Source: Acanthochromis polyacanthus (taxonomy: Eukaryota; Chordata; Actinopteri; Pomacentridae). Taken from it: a stretch of 64,000 bases of DNA. The notes under the pieces were generated by a model. That model was not told the DNA's origin, did no database searches, and saw only the letters and a list, made by a program, of their open reading frames with translations. The position numbers were made by a program, and so were the translations under genes. Shown in pieces: positions 12,501 to 23,861 of the stretch (position 1 is its first letter; each line of letters begins with the position of its first letter). The stretch lies in contig NC_067113.1 in NCBI RefSeq assembly GCF_021347895.1, positions 43,501,474 through 43,565,473 of the forward strand, written 5' to 3'.

Positions 12501-15500
12501 TCGAATTAATATTATGCGGTGTATAGACCAGGGTGTCAAACTTGTCTTAGTTCAGGTTCCACATTCAGTCCAATTTCAGCATAATAACCTATAAATAACC
12601 ACAACTCCTAATTTTTCTTTGTTTTAGTGCAAAAAAAGTACACTCTGAAATTGTCACATTTATGGAATTATCTCTTGACAAAACATTAAGAACAACCCGA
12701 AATTTCTGAAGAAAAATAAATTCAATTTCAGCAACATTCAGCCTCAGTTTATCATTTACACATTACAACTTCCAGATCACAGAAAGGAACACAACATTTA
12801 ATGTGGATCTGGAACTGAACCATACAGTATTTTACTTTATGATCAAAACCAGTGATTTTACTGGTCAGGCCCACTTCTGTTAAAATTGGGCTGAATGTGG
12901 AACCTGAAACAAAATGAGTTTGACATCCCTGCTTTAGAAAAAACACAACTAAAAGCATCTTCCTGCCAAATGAAAGGCAGAACTTTCACAAGGTCTCGGC
13001 TGCTTAACTGAAGTCAGACAAACTCTTAATGTGATCTGATATGAACTCTTTAAAATACCTTCATCTGAACAGGAAACTCTGTACGTGTGGAACGAGCCAA
13101 AGTTGTGCACCAAAGGCGTGTCTCTGCCTCTTCGAAGCTCTGCCCCCTGCGAGGCCATCGCCCTGTGGCTGAAGGTCGGGGTCGGAGGCGGGGCCTTCGT
13201 GGCCGTGCTGCTCATCTCCCTCACCTGTTATTTCTGGAAAAAAAACAAGAGGTGAGAGTTATCGACCACACTCCAGCATCAGCCCCAGTCCAGACCAACA
13301 CGCTCATTAGGGTTACCTTAAACTGTTATTTAAAGGTAGAGACGTCAGCATGTGTTGTCAGCGTCAGGAAAGGATCAGGTGGATAGTTTCAGACTCACAT
13401 TCTACACCTGTGTTTCCTAAACTGATTGTCTGCTGACATAACTTCATTTTCTACTCACAACCTTTAATAGTTTCTATCGTGAGCGTAATCTGTGAGTTTG
13501 TGTGTTGATATTTTATTTGGGAAATATTACAACTAAAAAAATGTAATAGAATCATTAGAGCCACTTTAATCAAATAAAAATCGATCAAATGAGAATTTAA
13601 GCTTAATTTTATGAGACTATAGTTGAACATTTAGGCCATGGATGTCAAACTCATCTTAGTCCAGAGGCCACATTCAGCCCAATTTCATCTCCAGTGACCA
13701 GTATAATCACAGCATAATAACCTAAAAAATAACCACAAATCCAAATGTTTTCTGTGTTTTAGTGCAAAAATGTCCACATTTAAGGAATTATCTTTTTAGA
13801 AAATATCATGAACAATCTGAAATTTCTTTTAAAAAAAAAGTTTAGTTTCTACAACATTCAGCCTCAGTTTATAATTTCCACATTACAATTTACAGATCAC
13901 AAGTGTCTACAAAGTGTAGTATGTGTATTTTAAATTATGATCAAAATGACAAACTCAAACAAAAAAAGGCACAAAACAACAAAAACAAGACAAAGTATTA
14001 CAAAAAATGAGACAAAATGACAAAAAAATGAGACAAATGACATGAAGCAAACCAAAAAAACACAAAAAACTTGATAAAAAAAGTTACAAAGCAACAAAAA
14101 ATGGACAAAAACAAGATGCTCAAATGACACAAATGAGACAAAAAAATGGCTTAAAAAGAAACAGAACAACCAAAAAATAGACAACACAAGTGAGACAAAA
14201 AAAATACGAAACGGCAAAAGCAAGACAAAATATGATGAAATATGACGGCACAAAGTGACAATAACATGAGACAAATGATCAAAGTCCAACATAAAACAAC
14301 AAAAACAAGACAAAATATTACAAAAACTAGACACAGCATGACAACAGAGCAATCTAGTATTTTACTTGATGATCAAAACAACTTGTTATGGTCTGGAAAT
14401 TATTTTACATTTATAGTTTTACTAATTTACAATCTGCAGTTAATGTCTTCTCTGTAATTTTTACACTTTGAGGGCCGGATTGGAGCCTCTGGAGGGCCGG
14501 TTTTGGCCCACGGGCCGCATGTTTGACACCACTGATGTAGGAGAACAAAGAGATTAGAAACAGAGTGGTAGTATTACGAGAATGAAGGCAAGAAAATATG
14601 AAGAAAAGGAAGAGAACTTATATTTTTCTAGCGACAAATCTAATATTTATGAGAAATAAAAGCATACATTCTAGATAATTGATCATATTTATAAATGAAA
14701 AGGCAAAAAAAATTATGAAATATCTAGTATCACTAAAAAATATATAATAAATAAAAATCAGATTTTTGTAGAAAAGAATTTAGTGATACAATGGTTTTTA
14801 TTTTACTGATAATCACTTAATTTTCAGACATTCTAAAATACTAAAATAAAAACAAACAGTTACATAATACATGATTCAGTAACTGGACTAGAGTAAAGAG
14901 CTGATTTTCTTCCCACGGCTGATTCTGATCTTGTGTGATGTAAATGACGCTCCTTCTCCTGGTTGTCAGGCTGGAGTATAAGTACTCTCGGCTGGTGATG
15001 TCGGCCAACAAGGACTGTGAGCTGCCAGCTGCAGACAGCTGTGGTCTGGCTGAAGGAGAGGAGCCTGACGACGACGTGGTCTACGCCCAGAAACCGTCCC
15101 TGCTGGGGAAACTCCGAGCCATCGCCAACAAGGTGAATGCCAGTTTCATACAGCAAAGATTAGTACGTTCCTTCCCTCAGGTTGACTGTCAGTGTGGGAC
15201 GCTTTACCCACAGTTCGGTTATAATCCTGCTGGCCTCGCACAGCGGCTCCATGTTTTGCGTCTTGATTTTGTCATGTTGTGTCTGTGCTTTGTCCTCTTC
15301 TGCCTCGTTTTTGTAATTTTGTGTCTGTGCTTTGTCGTTTTCTGCCTCGTCTTTGTCATTTTGTGTCTCGTTTTTGTCATTTTGTGTCTTGGTTTTGTCG
15401 TTTTCTGCCTCGTTTTTGTCATTGTGTGTCTGTGCTTTGTTGTTTTCTCTCGTTTTTGTCATTTTGTGTCTTGTTTTTGTCATTTTGTGTCTCAGCTTTG

Positions 15501-16347
15501 TCATTTTGTGTCTGTGCTTTGTTGTTTTCTCTCGTTTTTGCCATTTTGTGTCTTGTTTTTGTCATTTTGTGTCTTGGTTTTGTGGTTTTCTGCCTCGTTT
15601 TTGTCATTCTCTGTCTTGTTTTTGTCGTTTTCTGTCTCATTTTTGTCATTTTGTGTTTCAGCTTTGTCATTCTGTGTCTTGGTTTTGGCATTTTCTGCTT
15701 CGTTTTTGTCATTTTGTGTCTGTGCTTTGTTATGTTCTGTCTCGCTTTTGTAATTTTGTGTCTTATTTTTGTCATTTTGTGTCTTGTTTTTGTCGTTTTC
15801 TGTCTCATTTTTGTCATTTTGTGTCTCAGCTTTGTTATGTTCAGTCTCGCTTTTGTAATTTTGTGTTTGTTTTTGTCATTTTGTGTCTTGGTTTTGTGGT
15901 TTTCTGTCTCGTTTTTGTCATTTTATGTCTTGTTTTTGTAATTTTGTGTCTCAGCTTTGTCGTTTTTTGTTTCGTTTTTGTCATTTTCTGTCTTGTTTTT
16001 GTCGTTTTCTGTCTCATTTTTGTCATTTTGTGTCGTGTTTTTGTCGTTTTTTGCCTTGTTTATGTCATTTTGTGTCTTGGGTTTTGTCATTTTTTGCCTC
16101 GTTTTTGTCATTTTGTGTCTTGTTTTTGTCGTTTCATGTCTCGTTGTGTCGTTTTGTGTCTCGTTTTTTTTTTATAAAAAATGACTGTCAACTATGTTAC
16201 AAAAAGTCCCTTAATTATATATTGACCCTACTCGCCGTGTCGTAACAAGCGTCTCGTCTGATTTCTGTGTCTCAGCATGAAGGTGGAGAGAGCAGCGAGT
16301 CGGTGCAGCTGAACTCCTCCCAGTCTGATCGGTGGGTTTTGGGATAA
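219..16347 (+). CDS. elapor2: elapor2 (KIAA1324L), endosome/lysosome-associated membrane protein, 3' part
   Basis: Fifteen exons: 219-307, 1355-1536, 2465-2593, 3667-3757, 4210-4312, 4493-4629, 8038-8310, 9164-9337, 10360-10549, 10631-10727, 10807-10908, 12102-12228, 13073-13251, 14970-15132, 16276-16347 (TAA). All have AG/GT borders. The gene starts left of the window. Seen: a cysteine-rich ectodomain with CxxC-type receptor repeats ([29 protein letters not shown]), the segments [20 protein letters not shown] and [22 protein letters not shown], one transmembrane helix in exon 13 before CYFWKK, and a short acidic cytoplasmic tail ending in SESVQLNSS. These segments match ELAPOR2 better than ELAPOR1, as I know the two families. 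The family sits in trans-Golgi, endosome and lysosome membranes and is linked to autophagy and mannose-6-phosphate-receptor-like trafficking. Thirteen exons keep frame; exons 2 and 6 of this list contain apparent indels (see findings). So this is either a functional gene with assembly errors or a decaying copy. Family assignment is very secure. Confidence 0.93.
540..1080 (+). repeat. TTTTGTC/TGTGTCTC-type minisatellite
   Basis: Degenerate tandem array of about 20-24 bp units containing TTTTGTCATTTTGTGTCTC, in an elapor2 intron. It is open in several frames because the unit lacks stops, but the resulting low-complexity translations are not genes. The same unit is the interior of the hAT-like elements elsewhere in the window. 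Confidence 0.85.
1355..1536 (+). CDS. elapor2: elapor2 exon with apparent frameshifts
   Basis: The exon enters in phase 0 and reads [19 protein letters not shown] through about 1430. The conserved cysteine repeat ([11 protein letters not shown]...CLPCPAG) is then found in another frame from about 1440 to 1512, and SDGTN returns to the entry frame at 1520. The next exon (2465) needs one carried base, but this exon leaves two, so a third shift near 1535 is implied. The entry frame itself stays open to the donor, so no stop codon exposes the problem. In that frame the cysteine repeat would be replaced by about 28 unrelated residues. Candidate sites are the G5/GAGAGAG stretch at about 1430-1441, GGACCACTC at about 1513-1521, and CCGG at the donor. 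Confidence 0.85.
1890..1985 (-). repeat. V-SINE head fragment, inverted
   Basis: On the minus strand this reads GTGGTTAGCCCTTTTGCCTTGCAGC, resembling the tRNA-derived head of teleost V-SINEs (compare the plus-strand copy at 12325-12500). It is a short degenerate fragment. Confidence 0.5.
2785..3507 (+). mobile_element. hAT-like non-autonomous element, copy 1
   Basis: Begins CAGGGGTATGAATCTCATTT, carries the shared body (TTAGTTCAGGTTCCA, GTGCAAAAAAGTA), a short ACAAAAACGAGAC minisatellite (about 3110-3350) and the shared tail (TATTTTACTTTATGATCAAA, AATCTGCAGTTAATGTCTTC, GGGCCGCGGACCGCATG). Termini related to CAGGGGTGTCAAAC suggest a hAT family. No transposase is encoded. Confidence 0.75.
3558..3592. 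repeat. TA dinucleotide microsatellite
   Basis: Pure (TA)n run upstream of the elapor2 exon at 3667. Confidence 0.9.
4493..4629 (+). CDS. elapor2: elapor2 exon with apparent 1-base deletion
   Basis: The exon begins in phase 0 with [13 protein letters not shown]. From about 4531 the conserved continuation ([12 protein letters not shown], then [11 protein letters not shown]) lies in a different frame. Read straight through, it stops at TGA around 4568. Exon length is 137, one short of the 138 needed to keep phase 0 at both borders, so a single missing base in TGGAGGG fits. The flanking exons are intact. Confidence 0.85.
5014..5204 (+). repeat. Interspersed repeat, left half, split by the L1 insertion
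   Basis: Together with 7393-7640 this forms one element. The reverse complement of the same element is at about 49240-49990. Shared landmarks are GTCCAAGCACC, GTACACCAGGCATGGGTGAT and the track CATAGGCTACACTCTCAGTT, which matches inverted text at about 49320-49340. Class unknown. Confidence 0.75.
5220..7377 (+). mobile_element. 5'-truncated L1-type LINE with uninterrupted ORF2 3' half
   Basis: The copy starts inside the reverse transcriptase domain ([14 protein letters not shown]), contains the catalytic YADDLLMYV motif, and ends with a zf-RVT region ([20 protein letters not shown]). It then has a 3' UTR, AATAAAAAGG and poly(A). A 15-bp direct repeat AAAAATGCTCAACAA flanks it at 5205-5219 and 7378-7392, a target-site duplication. 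The open frame at 5209-7029 (606 codons) is unbroken, so the insertion is young. Its apparent ATG lies in the duplicated host sequence and is not the element's own start. RT type and the zf-RVT tail place it in the L1/Tx1 group. It lacks the endonuclease and is not autonomous. Confidence 0.93.
7393..7640 (+). repeat. Interspersed repeat, right half
   Basis: Continuation of the element interrupted by the L1 copy. It contains GACCAGTGGAATGCGACCAT and CAGGAAGTGCTGTCTAAC, which correspond in inverse orientation to text near 49420-49470. Confidence 0.75.
8765..8960. repeat. CTGGTTCCA minisatellite
   Basis: Short degenerate tandem array of CTGGTTCCACTGGTTCTAA-like units in an elapor2 intron, between the exons at 8038-8310 and 9164-9337. 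Confidence 0.8.
9566..10192 (+). mobile_element. hAT-like non-autonomous element, copy 2
   Basis: GTGTCAAACTCATTTTAGTT head, GGCCACATTCAGCCCA body, ACAAAA-rich internal minisatellite (9650-10000), and the conserved tail ending GCCGCATGTTTGGCC. Same family as 2785-3507 and 13637-14534. Confidence 0.8.
10909..11700. repeat. (GGAT)n/(GATG)n microsatellite starting at a splice donor
   Basis: About 790 bp of GGAT repeats with ATAG and TAATG interruptions. The array begins within a few bases of the donor of the elapor2 exon ending at 10908 (CCCAG|gtgggggatgg). Confidence 0.95.
12325..12500 (+). mobile_element. V-SINE-like retroposon, internally deleted
   Basis: Head CAGTGGTTAGCACTGTCGTC and a degraded B-box-like GGTTCACATCCC, then the conserved core TGTTTGTCTCTATGTGT and the tail GTCAGCTGGGATAGACTCCA, typical of teleost V-SINEs. 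The middle is missing. It abuts the fold-back element at 12529. Confidence 0.75.
12529..12931. mobile_element. Fold-back derivative of the hAT-like element
   Basis: Begins CAGGGTGTCAAAC...TTAGTTCAGGTTCCACATT and ends with the inverted version (AATGTGGAACCTGAA...GTTTGACATCCCTG). So both ends carry the same terminal sequence in opposite orientation, unlike the other copies, whose ends differ. Confidence 0.75.
13637..14534 (+). mobile_element. hAT-like non-autonomous element, copy 3
   Basis: Starts near GATGTCAAACTCATCTTAGT, carries the internal ACAAAAACAAGAC minisatellite (13950-14340) and ends GGGCCGCATGTTTGACACCA. It is about 900 bp and among the fullest copies in the window. Confidence 0.8.
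15254..16170 (+). repeat. TTTTGTC minisatellite filling the last elapor2 intron
   Basis: About 0.9 kb of 20-24 bp units (CGTTTTTGTCATTTTGTGTCT and variants). It occupies nearly the whole intron between the penultimate (14970-15132) and last (16276-16347) coding exons. Several frames remain open but encode only low-complexity Phe/Ser/Cys/Leu repeats. Confidence 0.9.
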
Positions 16348-16641
16348 ACTGATGCCAGCAGAGGGACGGCGAGGCCAGAGCTGAGTAACGGAGGACCGGT
16401 CTGTCAGTGAAAGCTTCACTGTCCTCCTCCCTGTGTGTCCTTCGACTACAGACCCAGTGCAGGGACAATCGGGACAACGGCTTTTCCTCCTCGACCCTCG
16501 AACTCACAGGAGACGCAGTCCTGCTTTAACGCCATGGAACTGAGAAACATGCTCTTAATGTTTTTTGTATATTTTGTATTTTTATTTGGTATGTTCTGTT
16601 CAGAGTCATGTATTTATATTAATGTTATGATGATACCCTTT

Positions 16642-16647
16642 ATTAAA
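16642..16647 (+). terminator. elapor2: elapor2 poly(A) signal candidate
   Basis: ATTAAA about 300 bp after the TAA at 16345-16347, followed by a GT-rich stretch. Confidence 0.55.
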
Positions 16648-16869
16648 GTCCTGTTTGGCTTTGGGATTTGTGTGCAGATGATTGGGGGAACTTTAAACAA
16701 TGTATTCTACTCAATTAATGTTGCTAAAAACAATATTTTGAAATAGTTTCTTCCTCAAAAACTGCAGTGAAACCACCAAAACCACCGAACATGCAGTGAA
16801 TCAGAGCAGGTAAATGATATATTGTACGTTGATTTCAAAATCAGCTTATACAGAGTTGTTATTCTACAA

Positions 16870-16890
16870 AGCGCCATATATTTATGATTT

Positions 16891-16954
<64 letters not shown>

Positions 16955-17270
16955 TATTTTTTGGTTTATATATATATATATATTAAAGTATTTTTATTAT
17001 TTGTTTACATATTTATTTCTTTTTCAAACAGATTTATGTATTATTTCTCTTTATATTTACACATTTCTTACACATTTATTTCCTGATTTTTTTAACAGAT
17101 GTATGCATTTATTTGTCTTTATATTTACACGTTTATTTCCTTTTTTTTTTTACAGATTTATTTATTTATTCCTTTATTTATTCCTCTATATTTACACATT
17201 TATTTTCTGATTATTTTATTTACAGATCTCTTTATAGTTACACTTTTTTTTTTAAACAGATTTAGCTGTT
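16870..17270. repeat. (TA)n tract plus TTTACACATTTATTT repeat
   Basis: A long (TA)n run (about 16897-16950) followed by degenerate units of about 55 bp containing CTTTATATTTACACATTTAT and TTTTTTAACAGATTTAT. The same repeat recurs at 53700-54170. This lies in the gap between elapor2 and tspan9; no gene is seen here. Confidence 0.75.
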
Positions 17271-17779
17271 ACTGTGGCACTCCTGTGACACCATAGAGCA
17301 GGAGCATAAAAGTCTTAAAAACAGGGAATTTCCCACACACAGATTGAGTCCAGTGAGAAACGGAAACTAAGAGATAAAATCAATAAAGATCTCCATTGGA
17401 AAAAGTTTCATTTAGAGCTGAGGTTGAATCCATGTCTGGACAACTTGGTTAAACAGGTTACTTTCAATTGTGAGGTGAGTGTGAGTATTTTTGAAGTTAG
17501 GAGAAGTTAGACAAATAGTTTGCATCCCCTGATTTGTAGTTTTGTCTAAAAGTAAAGGATTTTTTTTACAGGAATAGTTGCCTGAAATCCAAACAGTTCT
17601 TCAGTAGGACCCTGGACTGTAGTGGTTTTGGCTGCAGTACCGCGGCTGACCGCTGGGTGAAGCTCTGAGCAGGACTCACCTGGACTCACTGGAACTATAT
17701 TCTCTGAAAAATCACTGTTATCTAACCTTGAACTGGGTATTAAAACGGTATCGAGCCTCCTCTGACCTATTTTACGGCT

Positions 17780-18060
17780 CATATTTACCCAGTGTGTCGG
17801 GCTCTTCTCCCGGCTCGACTCCGTCTCTCTCCCCGGACAGTCACGCCTCCAGTCCAGGTCTCTGAGCTCCTCCTCCTCCGGAGAAAACATCCTCCTCCTC
17901 CTGCAGCCATCGACGAAACTTCAAAGCAGGACTTCGCAGTTTGCCACCGTCGAATTTGCGCTTTAAAACTCGGAGAAGGAGCTCCAGCATGTGAGAGTTT
18001 CTGCGGGGGAAAGCCTGAGACGTTAGCGGGGAAATGAGCTCCACTTGGCTGCTGACGGTA
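17780..18060 (+). promoter_or_regulatory. tspan9: tspan9 promoter / untranslated first exon (CpG-rich)
   Basis: A local rise in G+C and CpG, unlike the AT-rich surroundings. It ends in a donor GCTGACG|gtaggaaac (exon end 18057). A small upstream ATG at 18034 (MSSTWLLT) lies just before the donor; if spliced to 22570 it would terminate a few codons later. The transcription start itself cannot be placed from sequence. Confidence 0.55.
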
Positions 18061-18534
18061 GGAAACTGTTCTCCGCTTTTATTTTCCTCCTCTTCGTCTC
18101 TTTTCCGACGGCGTGGTCCCGAAAACAATCACGGCCCGGGACAGAGGAGCTGCTAACTATCCGCTAACAGATAACAACATGTCTGCTAACACTAAAGTGG
18201 GAAAAATAACATGTTTAAAAATGGCACCGCTGCGGTTTTTTAAATTAATGGAAACTTTTGAAACCGTGCAAAGGGAAGTTCAGAGTGACGTTCCGTCGAG
18301 ACGAGGATCCTCTGAGGATAATTAACAGCAAATTTTAATCACAAACACATCAAACTGTCTGGTTAATACGGAGAATTAAGTTTAAATTAAACATGTTGAG
18401 CTCCACTTTCCACATAAAACATCTAACGTCGTCAGTGTGAGTGGAAACAGTCAGGAATAATGATTCACTGGGGGCCAGATGGAGACTCTGGAAATGTTGG
18501 GATGTTACACAAAAAAAATACACAAAACCATAAC

Positions 18535-19062
18535 TTAAGCCTCCTGTTGTCTTTATTTAGGAGCACCAAAAGGCACTGTTTTCTTGTCTGAAAAAAATCC
18601 CAAAATTCTGCAAAAAATCTCAAAATTTCTGAAAATTTGCAAAACCTTTAGGAAGAAAACTCCAATAATTTCTAAAAAGTTTTCTTTAAAAGTTTTATTT
18701 TTAAAAAAAAAAAAAATCCCCCAAATTTGGGAAGGAAATTCTTATCAATATTTTCCAAAAAGTAGTAAAAATCTTCCAAAAAATCCTAAATATATCTAAA
18801 GTAGTTACATATATATCAGTAATATTTCTAATATTTTCTTTAAGAATATTCACATAAAAATCAACCAAAATCCAGCGAATTTGTGAATGTTCTTAAGAAA
18901 CATTTTTAACATTTATGTTTTCCACCAAAAAATGTTCAAAGATTTTTTTAAAATGTTGAAAATGTGGACATCAGAAGTTTCACTGTGAAAATGTATGTTT
19001 TTTCCACATTTTCAAACTTTAAACCGAGTCAATTTTGACCCACAGGACAACACGAGGGTTAA
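18535..19062. mobile_element. TTAA-flanked non-autonomous element, copy 1
   Basis: TTAA followed by GCCTCCTGTTGTC at the left and GACAACACGAGGG before TTAA at the right, i.e. inverted termini with TTAA target duplication as in piggyBac-like elements. The interior is AT-rich with AAATTTTCAGAAATTTT-type internal complementarity. No coding capacity. Confidence 0.8.
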
Positions 19063-19121
19063 TTATTGCAGGAATTTGATTATGCTACTCTATCAGTGTC
19101 CATATAAAAGTTAAAAAGTCA

Positions 19122-19934
<813 letters not shown>

Positions 19935-20261
19935 TCAGGAACCTTAGATTGGTGGAGGACCTTGGCGAACTGCAGCACATAAGGTTCCTTAGGGTCTTTG
20001 GGCACATGGAGTGCTGGGATTGAAGACCCCCGTGAAACAAATAGAAAACGGTTTGCTTATTTATCAGCATTTCAGTAAATCCATCATCACCACAACGTTT
20101 TTCTTTCATTCCATTGAAAACCAAAAGCAAATAGCTCTCAGCCTCGTCTCTACGCTGAACATTAAAGGCAATTTTCAAAAGTTACACAAATTATCAGAAA
20201 TAAGCGGAATATGTACTGTGTGATTTCTGAACAAAATCACTACTGGATATTACTGATGAGT

Positions 20262-20495
20262 GCCCGTATAGCTCAACAGGTTAAGCGGGTGACCAACATA
20301 CAGGGGCTGGTTGCTGACGCAGTGTCCCGGGTTCGGTTCCCGCTGGTGGCCCTTTGCTGCATGTCTTCCCACCACTCTTCTCCCTCCTTTCCTGTCTATC
20401 TCTATACTGCACCTGAGTCATTCCATCTCATTTCAACAAATCTGAGGAAATTTTGTTGCATGACCTCCTCTGATCATCTCCAAACTTTTTTTTAA
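20262..20495 (+). mobile_element. tRNA-derived SINE
   Basis: RNA polymerase III A-box-like TAGCTCAACAGG (20269-20280) and B-box GGTTCGGTTCC (20330-20340), followed by the common teleost SINE body CCCTTTGCTGCATGTCTTCC. Not a functional tRNA: the head cannot form a complete cloverleaf. Confidence 0.8.
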
Positions 20496-20499
20496 CTAT

Positions 20500-22560
20500 C
20501 CCAACATAAGAATAGATTACTTGCAAAGTTTTAACATCATATGATTGCTATTTGCTAAGTTATAAAATATTTAAATCCCTATTTTTCCACTCGGAAATTG
20601 ATATGTTAGGTAGAAAGGCTTGATTTAGGAAGATAATACTGGGAACTGACTGATGATATAGACTTACAAGTGATCTGAAGGGTTCAAACACCTTAACAAT
20701 AGAGCAGGAAAAAAAAATTTGGAATGAATATACCCATTTCTCTGTGGTACAGGGCAATTTAAAAATTTGGCGAAAATGGCATTTTTCAAGAATTTAGGCA
20801 TTTTTTTCACAAATTTTAATAAGTAACAAGGTTCATATGTTATAAAAATCTCAAAGTACCTTAAAAGTTCTCTCTAACCTAAAAATATCCAAGAGCTAGC
20901 TAGTCTCCTTAGACCTCAAAACGATGCCTATTTATGAAACAGACTGAAAAACACCATACATATATTGGCACAGAAACCAATGTGGGACATGGAGTAGAAA
21001 CATGAAACTTTGTCTGTATAACAATAAACATCCGAATAATTGATATCTGAAGTATCAACATTGTTTCTTGAATCCTTCATGGCCAATTTAACCAAGAAAT
21101 GCACTATGTTTTATAGGCGTTTTTTTAGGAATTCTAACTAATATATTGCAGTTAAAATGAGTTATATTGCCTTAGGTCCCATGTAAAACATGTAATTTGT
21201 CCCCAACTTATCACACCACTATTTCTGTCCTTTGAACTGCTTGAATTTCTCTGAAATCAGGCCATCATCTGCACCAGATATGTGGTACTGTCCACCACGG
21301 CGTGTTGAAGGAGCAGTGATTGGACAGAGGATGTGGGCTGTAGGCACCCACACTACGTCATCCTTTCTAGGCCATGTGAACTTCTTGCTGGGACCTTTTG
21401 GGTGCATGAATTTCACTTGCAAATCTTCAAATTCAGCTGATAAGTCAAATACGATACCGAGGCTGTCCTGAGAATGCAGTCTGGGAGTGATGCCATTTCT
21501 TCTTATTCAGTTACTGTATGAAAGAAAAAACAATGTCTATATAATAATTAACTTCAGATATGCCCTTTGTAACTTATACTACGATGCTGATGCTTCAGAT
21601 TCATCTTTCATCTTTAGTTGGTCATGTAAATGGTTCCTAAAAACAAAAACGAGGATCAAAATGTATAGTAAATTGATTCAGCAGTTGCTCATCTTTGGCA
21701 CAAGAAACAAATATGAAAGTAAGTTCACACATACTTCACACATACTAGTTCCTCCAAAAAAAATTTGAACCGCGTACCATGTATCCCACATGCACTTTTT
21801 AATGCCTAAAGTTAGGCTATTTTGGGTCTACACCTGAGTTCAACAGCCTATAAATCAATAAATAAGCTTTATTTTAATGTTTTAAAACTTTTACCTTATG
21901 CAACTTTCATTAGTAAAGAAGAAAATTCATTCTTTCAATGTCTTTTCACAAGAATAAGTCCTAAAATAGAGGCATGAAAAACCCAAAATAAAGTCGCCCA
22001 TGAAATAATAAGGATATTTTGGGAAATTCCACAGTCCAGTATTTTTTATTTTCATTCATTTCTATACTTTTCTCACCAGAAGGGTAAAAGTTTTGGAAGG
22101 GGAAAAAATTCTGACCATGTAAAAGGAGTATAAATTGCTTTTTTTAGTAGTTTAAAACCCTAAAATCATAGGCGAGGATTAAGTTTGGACTGACTATGGG
22201 TATTAGATTAGATCATTACTGCTTATACTGTATGTTTATAACCATAATACTTTGCATTTGTTCATAAAATTACCCAAATAAAGCCCAAAAAAATTTTTGG
22301 GAGGATCTGAGAAAGTGGTGCAACAAGCATTTGTTGAATTGACATGGAATGACTCACCTGTCCAATAGAAGGCCAAAAAAAAAACTAGACCCTGTAGTGT
22401 GTTTTCACTCTTTGTGACATGTAAAGTCTTTCCACTGAGTCATGCCGCTTTCAAGCACGATGTTTTGGATTTGAAGTAACCAAGCAGGACACAATAACAG
22501 CACTCAAAACCGGCTTTAGAATAACAAACACTTGTTGTGCTAACAGTGTGCTTTCTTTGT
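20500..22560. other. tspan9 intron 1, mostly unrecognised AT-rich sequence
   Basis: No exon, promoter or RNA gene recognised, apart from the possible degraded coding segment at 21219-21471 listed separately. Confidence 0.5.
21219..21471 (-). pseudogene. Possible remnant of a transposon-related coding sequence
   Basis: On the minus strand the translation includes LQVKFMHPKGPSKKFTWP, then KDDVVWVPTAHILC. This has normal protein composition rather than low complexity. It resembles, from memory, the end of fish transposon-related uncharacterised proteins. No full-length frame or splice context is visible. Identity is uncertain. Confidence 0.35.
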
Positions 22561-22569
22561 GTGTCACAG

Positions 22570-22611
22570 GTACATCACTAGAGCGTCTTTGTTCTCCTGC
22601 TTGTTGAAGTG
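22570..22611 (+). other. tspan9: Possible tspan9 untranslated exon 2
   Basis: A 42-base segment between a good acceptor (TTTGTGTGTCACAG) and a good donor (GTGAGT). It lies between the CpG-rich first exon and the first coding exon. It is inferred only from splice signals. Confidence 0.35.
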
Positions 22612-23189
22612 GTGAGTTAATCTCCTCTTAAATGTGTTGTGGTTTAAGGTGAGGCGCTACAGGCGAAAACACGTTTATTCATGCTCTGATCAATTTAGAG
22701 ATTTTATGCTGTTTTACTTCCATAACAGAGTAAAGAAAACCTCCAAAATGTTTGTTTTGCCAAATGGAAGTAGATATAAATGAGAACATTTTTCCATGAA
22801 GTTGGATTCATGGCAAACTTAAACAAAATGCAGCATGATTTCAGTCACAAACATTAGCACAAGTACATTAAAATTGCACTAAAGTACAGTACTTGCTTGG
22901 TTATTTCCCACCTCTGGATTTTTAGAACATTTTATGCCTGAAAAATGTGCCAGTAATGGATTTTTTTTTCTGCCATTTGACATTATTTTGATTTATGGAG
23001 TGAGAAATGGAGCTATCCATTAATGTTACGCCTATAGTGTCACTTTTAACGACTAAATATGACGTCAGACCAGACTTGGTGCAACTAAAGTTTATTTTAG
23101 AGCTGAAATTCGTCAAATCTTCATGGCTTTGTTCCTATACACTCCTCAAATTCGACTGACTAGAATCTGTAATAGTGATATTTTGGATC

Positions 23190-23680
23190 ATTTGTGTGTA
23201 ATTGTGGACATCTTCTAAATCATTTTCAACAATTTTCCATTGTTTTAGATAATCTGTAAATCATTTAGAACAATTTTTCTGTCATTTTGCACAACTTTCA
23301 TGTCATTTGACTGATTTCTCATGGATGAAAAACACAGAGTTCTGTCAAAAGCTTCAGCCGGATCAGTTTTCCATCCATGCAGGTGTCACAGGTTAAAAGA
23401 ATAAAAATGGAGACGGATTTCAAGACATTTTGGATCATTTGTGTGTAATTTTGGACATTTTCTGAGTCATTTTCAACAGTTTTCTATTACTTTGGATAAT
23501 CTGTAAGTCATTTAGGGCAATTTTTCTGTAGTTTTGCACAACTTTCATGTCATTTGACTGCTTTTTAATTAATGAAAAGCACATTTGAGTTCAGCCAGAT
23601 CAGTTTTACATCCGTCCAAGTGTCACAGTTTAAAAGACTGAAAACGGAGACAGATTTCAAGATATTTTGGAGGAATTTTG
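23190..23680. repeat. Tandem duplication of about 240 bp
   Basis: Two diverged direct copies (about 23190-23410 and 23425-23670) share TTTTGGATCATTTGTGTGTA, TTTTGCACAACTTTCATGTC and GATCAGTTTTCCATCC-like text. Intronic, no function seen. Confidence 0.75.
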
Positions 23681-23861
23681 AATTATTATTATTATTTTTT
23701 TTAGTCATTTCAACAGTTTTCATTAATTTTGTGAGCAGGCAACACCTGATGCCGAGTAAGAAGAGACTTCATCATTATGTTCTGTCTTTTATGAAACTTT
23801 AAAATTATTTTTAATGTTTTTGTTTGGTTGGTTTGTTTTGCAGTTCCTGTCTCGTTCAGTC

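Noticed and set aside
17546..17890. 114-codon minus-strand frame over the tspan9 promoter
   Set aside because: Composition follows the GC-rich promoter; no homology recognised and antisense to a clear first exon region.
20262..20345. Functional tRNA gene
   Set aside because: A and B boxes are present but the fold is incomplete and the flank matches a teleost SINE body.
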